Shown piece by piece: positions 23,250 to 23,892 of a DNA stretch of 23,892 bases. Under the pieces are notes generated by a model. It did no database searches. It saw only the letters and a list, made by a program, of their open reading frames with translations, and had not been told where the DNA came from. The DNA is from Methanoculleus sp. UBA208. Lineage in GTDB: Archaea > Halobacteriota > Methanomicrobia > Methanomicrobiales > Methanoculleaceae. Position 1 is the stretch's first letter. Every line of letters starts with the position of its first letter. The stretch is taken from assembly GCF_002498065.1 (NCBI RefSeq), contig NZ_DAFZ01000021.1:1-23892 (forward strand). The letters run 5' to 3'. The translations under genes and the position numbers were made by a program.

Positions 23250-23693
23250 CTATCCGGCCGGATACTCCTCTTCAGCGCACCAGACCTCGAGCACCGTATC
23301 CCCGGGGTCCATACGGTCGGCATACGTCGCCGGCATCGCGCCCTCGTCCATCCATATCGTATCGACCAAATGATCCCCGGCGATCCGGTAGAGGCAGCGG
23401 TATCTCCACGGGGACGCGGGTTTCACGTCCCGCTCGTAGATCTGCCGGGCAAGCCCGGACGAGCAGAATGCACCGTATCCGGTCTCGAAGAGGACCTCCT
23501 CGACGTAACGCTGGATGTACCACCGGAGTTCGGAGACGAGGGCGAGCGCGCTCCCGAGCGACGCCGTCCGGATGCGTATGCCGTATGCAAGCCGATCAGG
23601 CTGATAAAAACGAAGAACGCCTCTGCTGGTCTCGGATTTGAGCAGGGTGGCGTAGAGGTCAACCCCCTCCGGCTGAATGAGGAGGACGTTCAT
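23250..23693 (-). CDS. Small conserved-looking protein, function unknown
   Basis: A 147-residue protein I cannot name with confidence. It starts MNVLLIQPEGVDLYATLLKS, has a central helical region (GSALALVSELRWYIQRYVEE) and a C-terminal part with a short strand pattern ending TVLEVWCAEEEYPAG. From memory the first half recalls the uncharacterised DUF5804-type proteins of euryarchaea, but I could not check that. The ATG at 23693 is preferred: an open frame continues to a TTG at 23840, but its residues do not look protein-like. No signal peptide or membrane segment. It precedes the GNAT gene on the same strand by 62 bases. Confidence 0.6.
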   Translation of the reverse strand: MNVLLIQPEGVDLYATLLKSETSRGVLRFYQPDRLAYGIRIRTASLGSALALVSELRWYIQRYVEEVLFETGYGAFCSSGLARQIYERDVKPASPWRYRCLYRIAGDHLVDTIWMDEGAMPATYADRMDPGDTVLEVWCAEEEYPAG

Positions 23694-23868
23694 TGCATAG
23701 TTGTGGGCGTGTGAGGTCGATAAGGTTTCCTTCGAATCTGCCCCGAAGCCCTGTTGGGGGAAGATAGATAGGAGTATATCCTGTGGCAATCTCACCGCAA
23801 AGCCATAAAGTGCCCGAACATTCGCACCTCCGAAATTCAAGTTTCTGCCAGTCGTATGAACGATACAC

Positions 23869-23892
23869 GGATTCCGGGGGGATATCGCGTCT
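23869..23892. repeat. Possible further TIR-element end, cut by window edge
   Basis: The bases GGGGGATATCGC at 23876-23887 equal a 12-base stretch at the left end of the copy at 11966-12141. Only this short piece is in view, so the match may be chance. The bases 23694-23868 upstream of the small gene hold nothing else that I recognise. Confidence 0.25.

Overview
The window is a GC-rich euryarchaeal chromosome segment. It most resembles a methanogen of the order Methanomicrobiales, possibly close to Methanoculleus; that genus is a guess from gene content and is not proven. The archaeal markers are the archaeosine tRNA pair (TgtA, ArcS), archaeal RNase P RNA, a proteasome-activating nucleotidase (PAN), an archaeal MBF1 homologue, the DHQ synthase II / ADTH synthase route into the shikimate pathway, an archaellin-type pilin, and TATA boxes about 25 bases before start codons, which imply leaderless transcripts.

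Layout. Bases 1-3739 hold a minus-strand operon, AMMECR1-tgtA-arcS, preceded by an archaellin-like gene (3766-4341). RNase P RNA lies at about 4513-4860 on the plus strand. Then come a small orphan protein, an XRE-CBS regulator converging on triosephosphate isomerase, and an AT-rich two-TM protein. A large repeat element of stacked hairpins fills about 7079-7572. A U32-family protein (minus) diverges from proC (plus), which is followed by aroD (plus). From 20058 down to 12257 runs an eight-gene aromatic amino acid operon on the minus strand: two tandem ADTH synthase paralogues, DHQ synthase II, tyrA, pheA, aroA, an aroK-aroE fusion and aroC. Beyond it lie mbf1 (minus) and pan (plus), diverging from a compact shared promoter, then a GNAT acetyltransferase and a small orphan protein, both minus.

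How the genes work together. With aroD, the operon encodes the route from ADTH through 3-dehydroquinate and shikimate to chorismate, plus the prephenate-using enzymes for Phe and Tyr. No chorismate mutase is visible here. Every gene junction in the operon overlaps by a few bases or nearly does, so translation of the first gene could set expression of all eight.

The observations most worth checking are two. (1) The aro operon leader contains a short open frame ending in a run of aromatic codons (7 of its last 11 residues), followed by a hairpin whose 3' arm covers part of the first gene's ribosome binding site. This could be a leader-peptide attenuator for aromatic amino acids, although an AT-rich internal promoter is a real alternative explanation. 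(2) A family of GC-rich elements with terminal inverted repeats and a central G-rich palindrome recurs in the window. Its three complete copies all sit between convergent genes, which suggests a role at transcript 3' ends.
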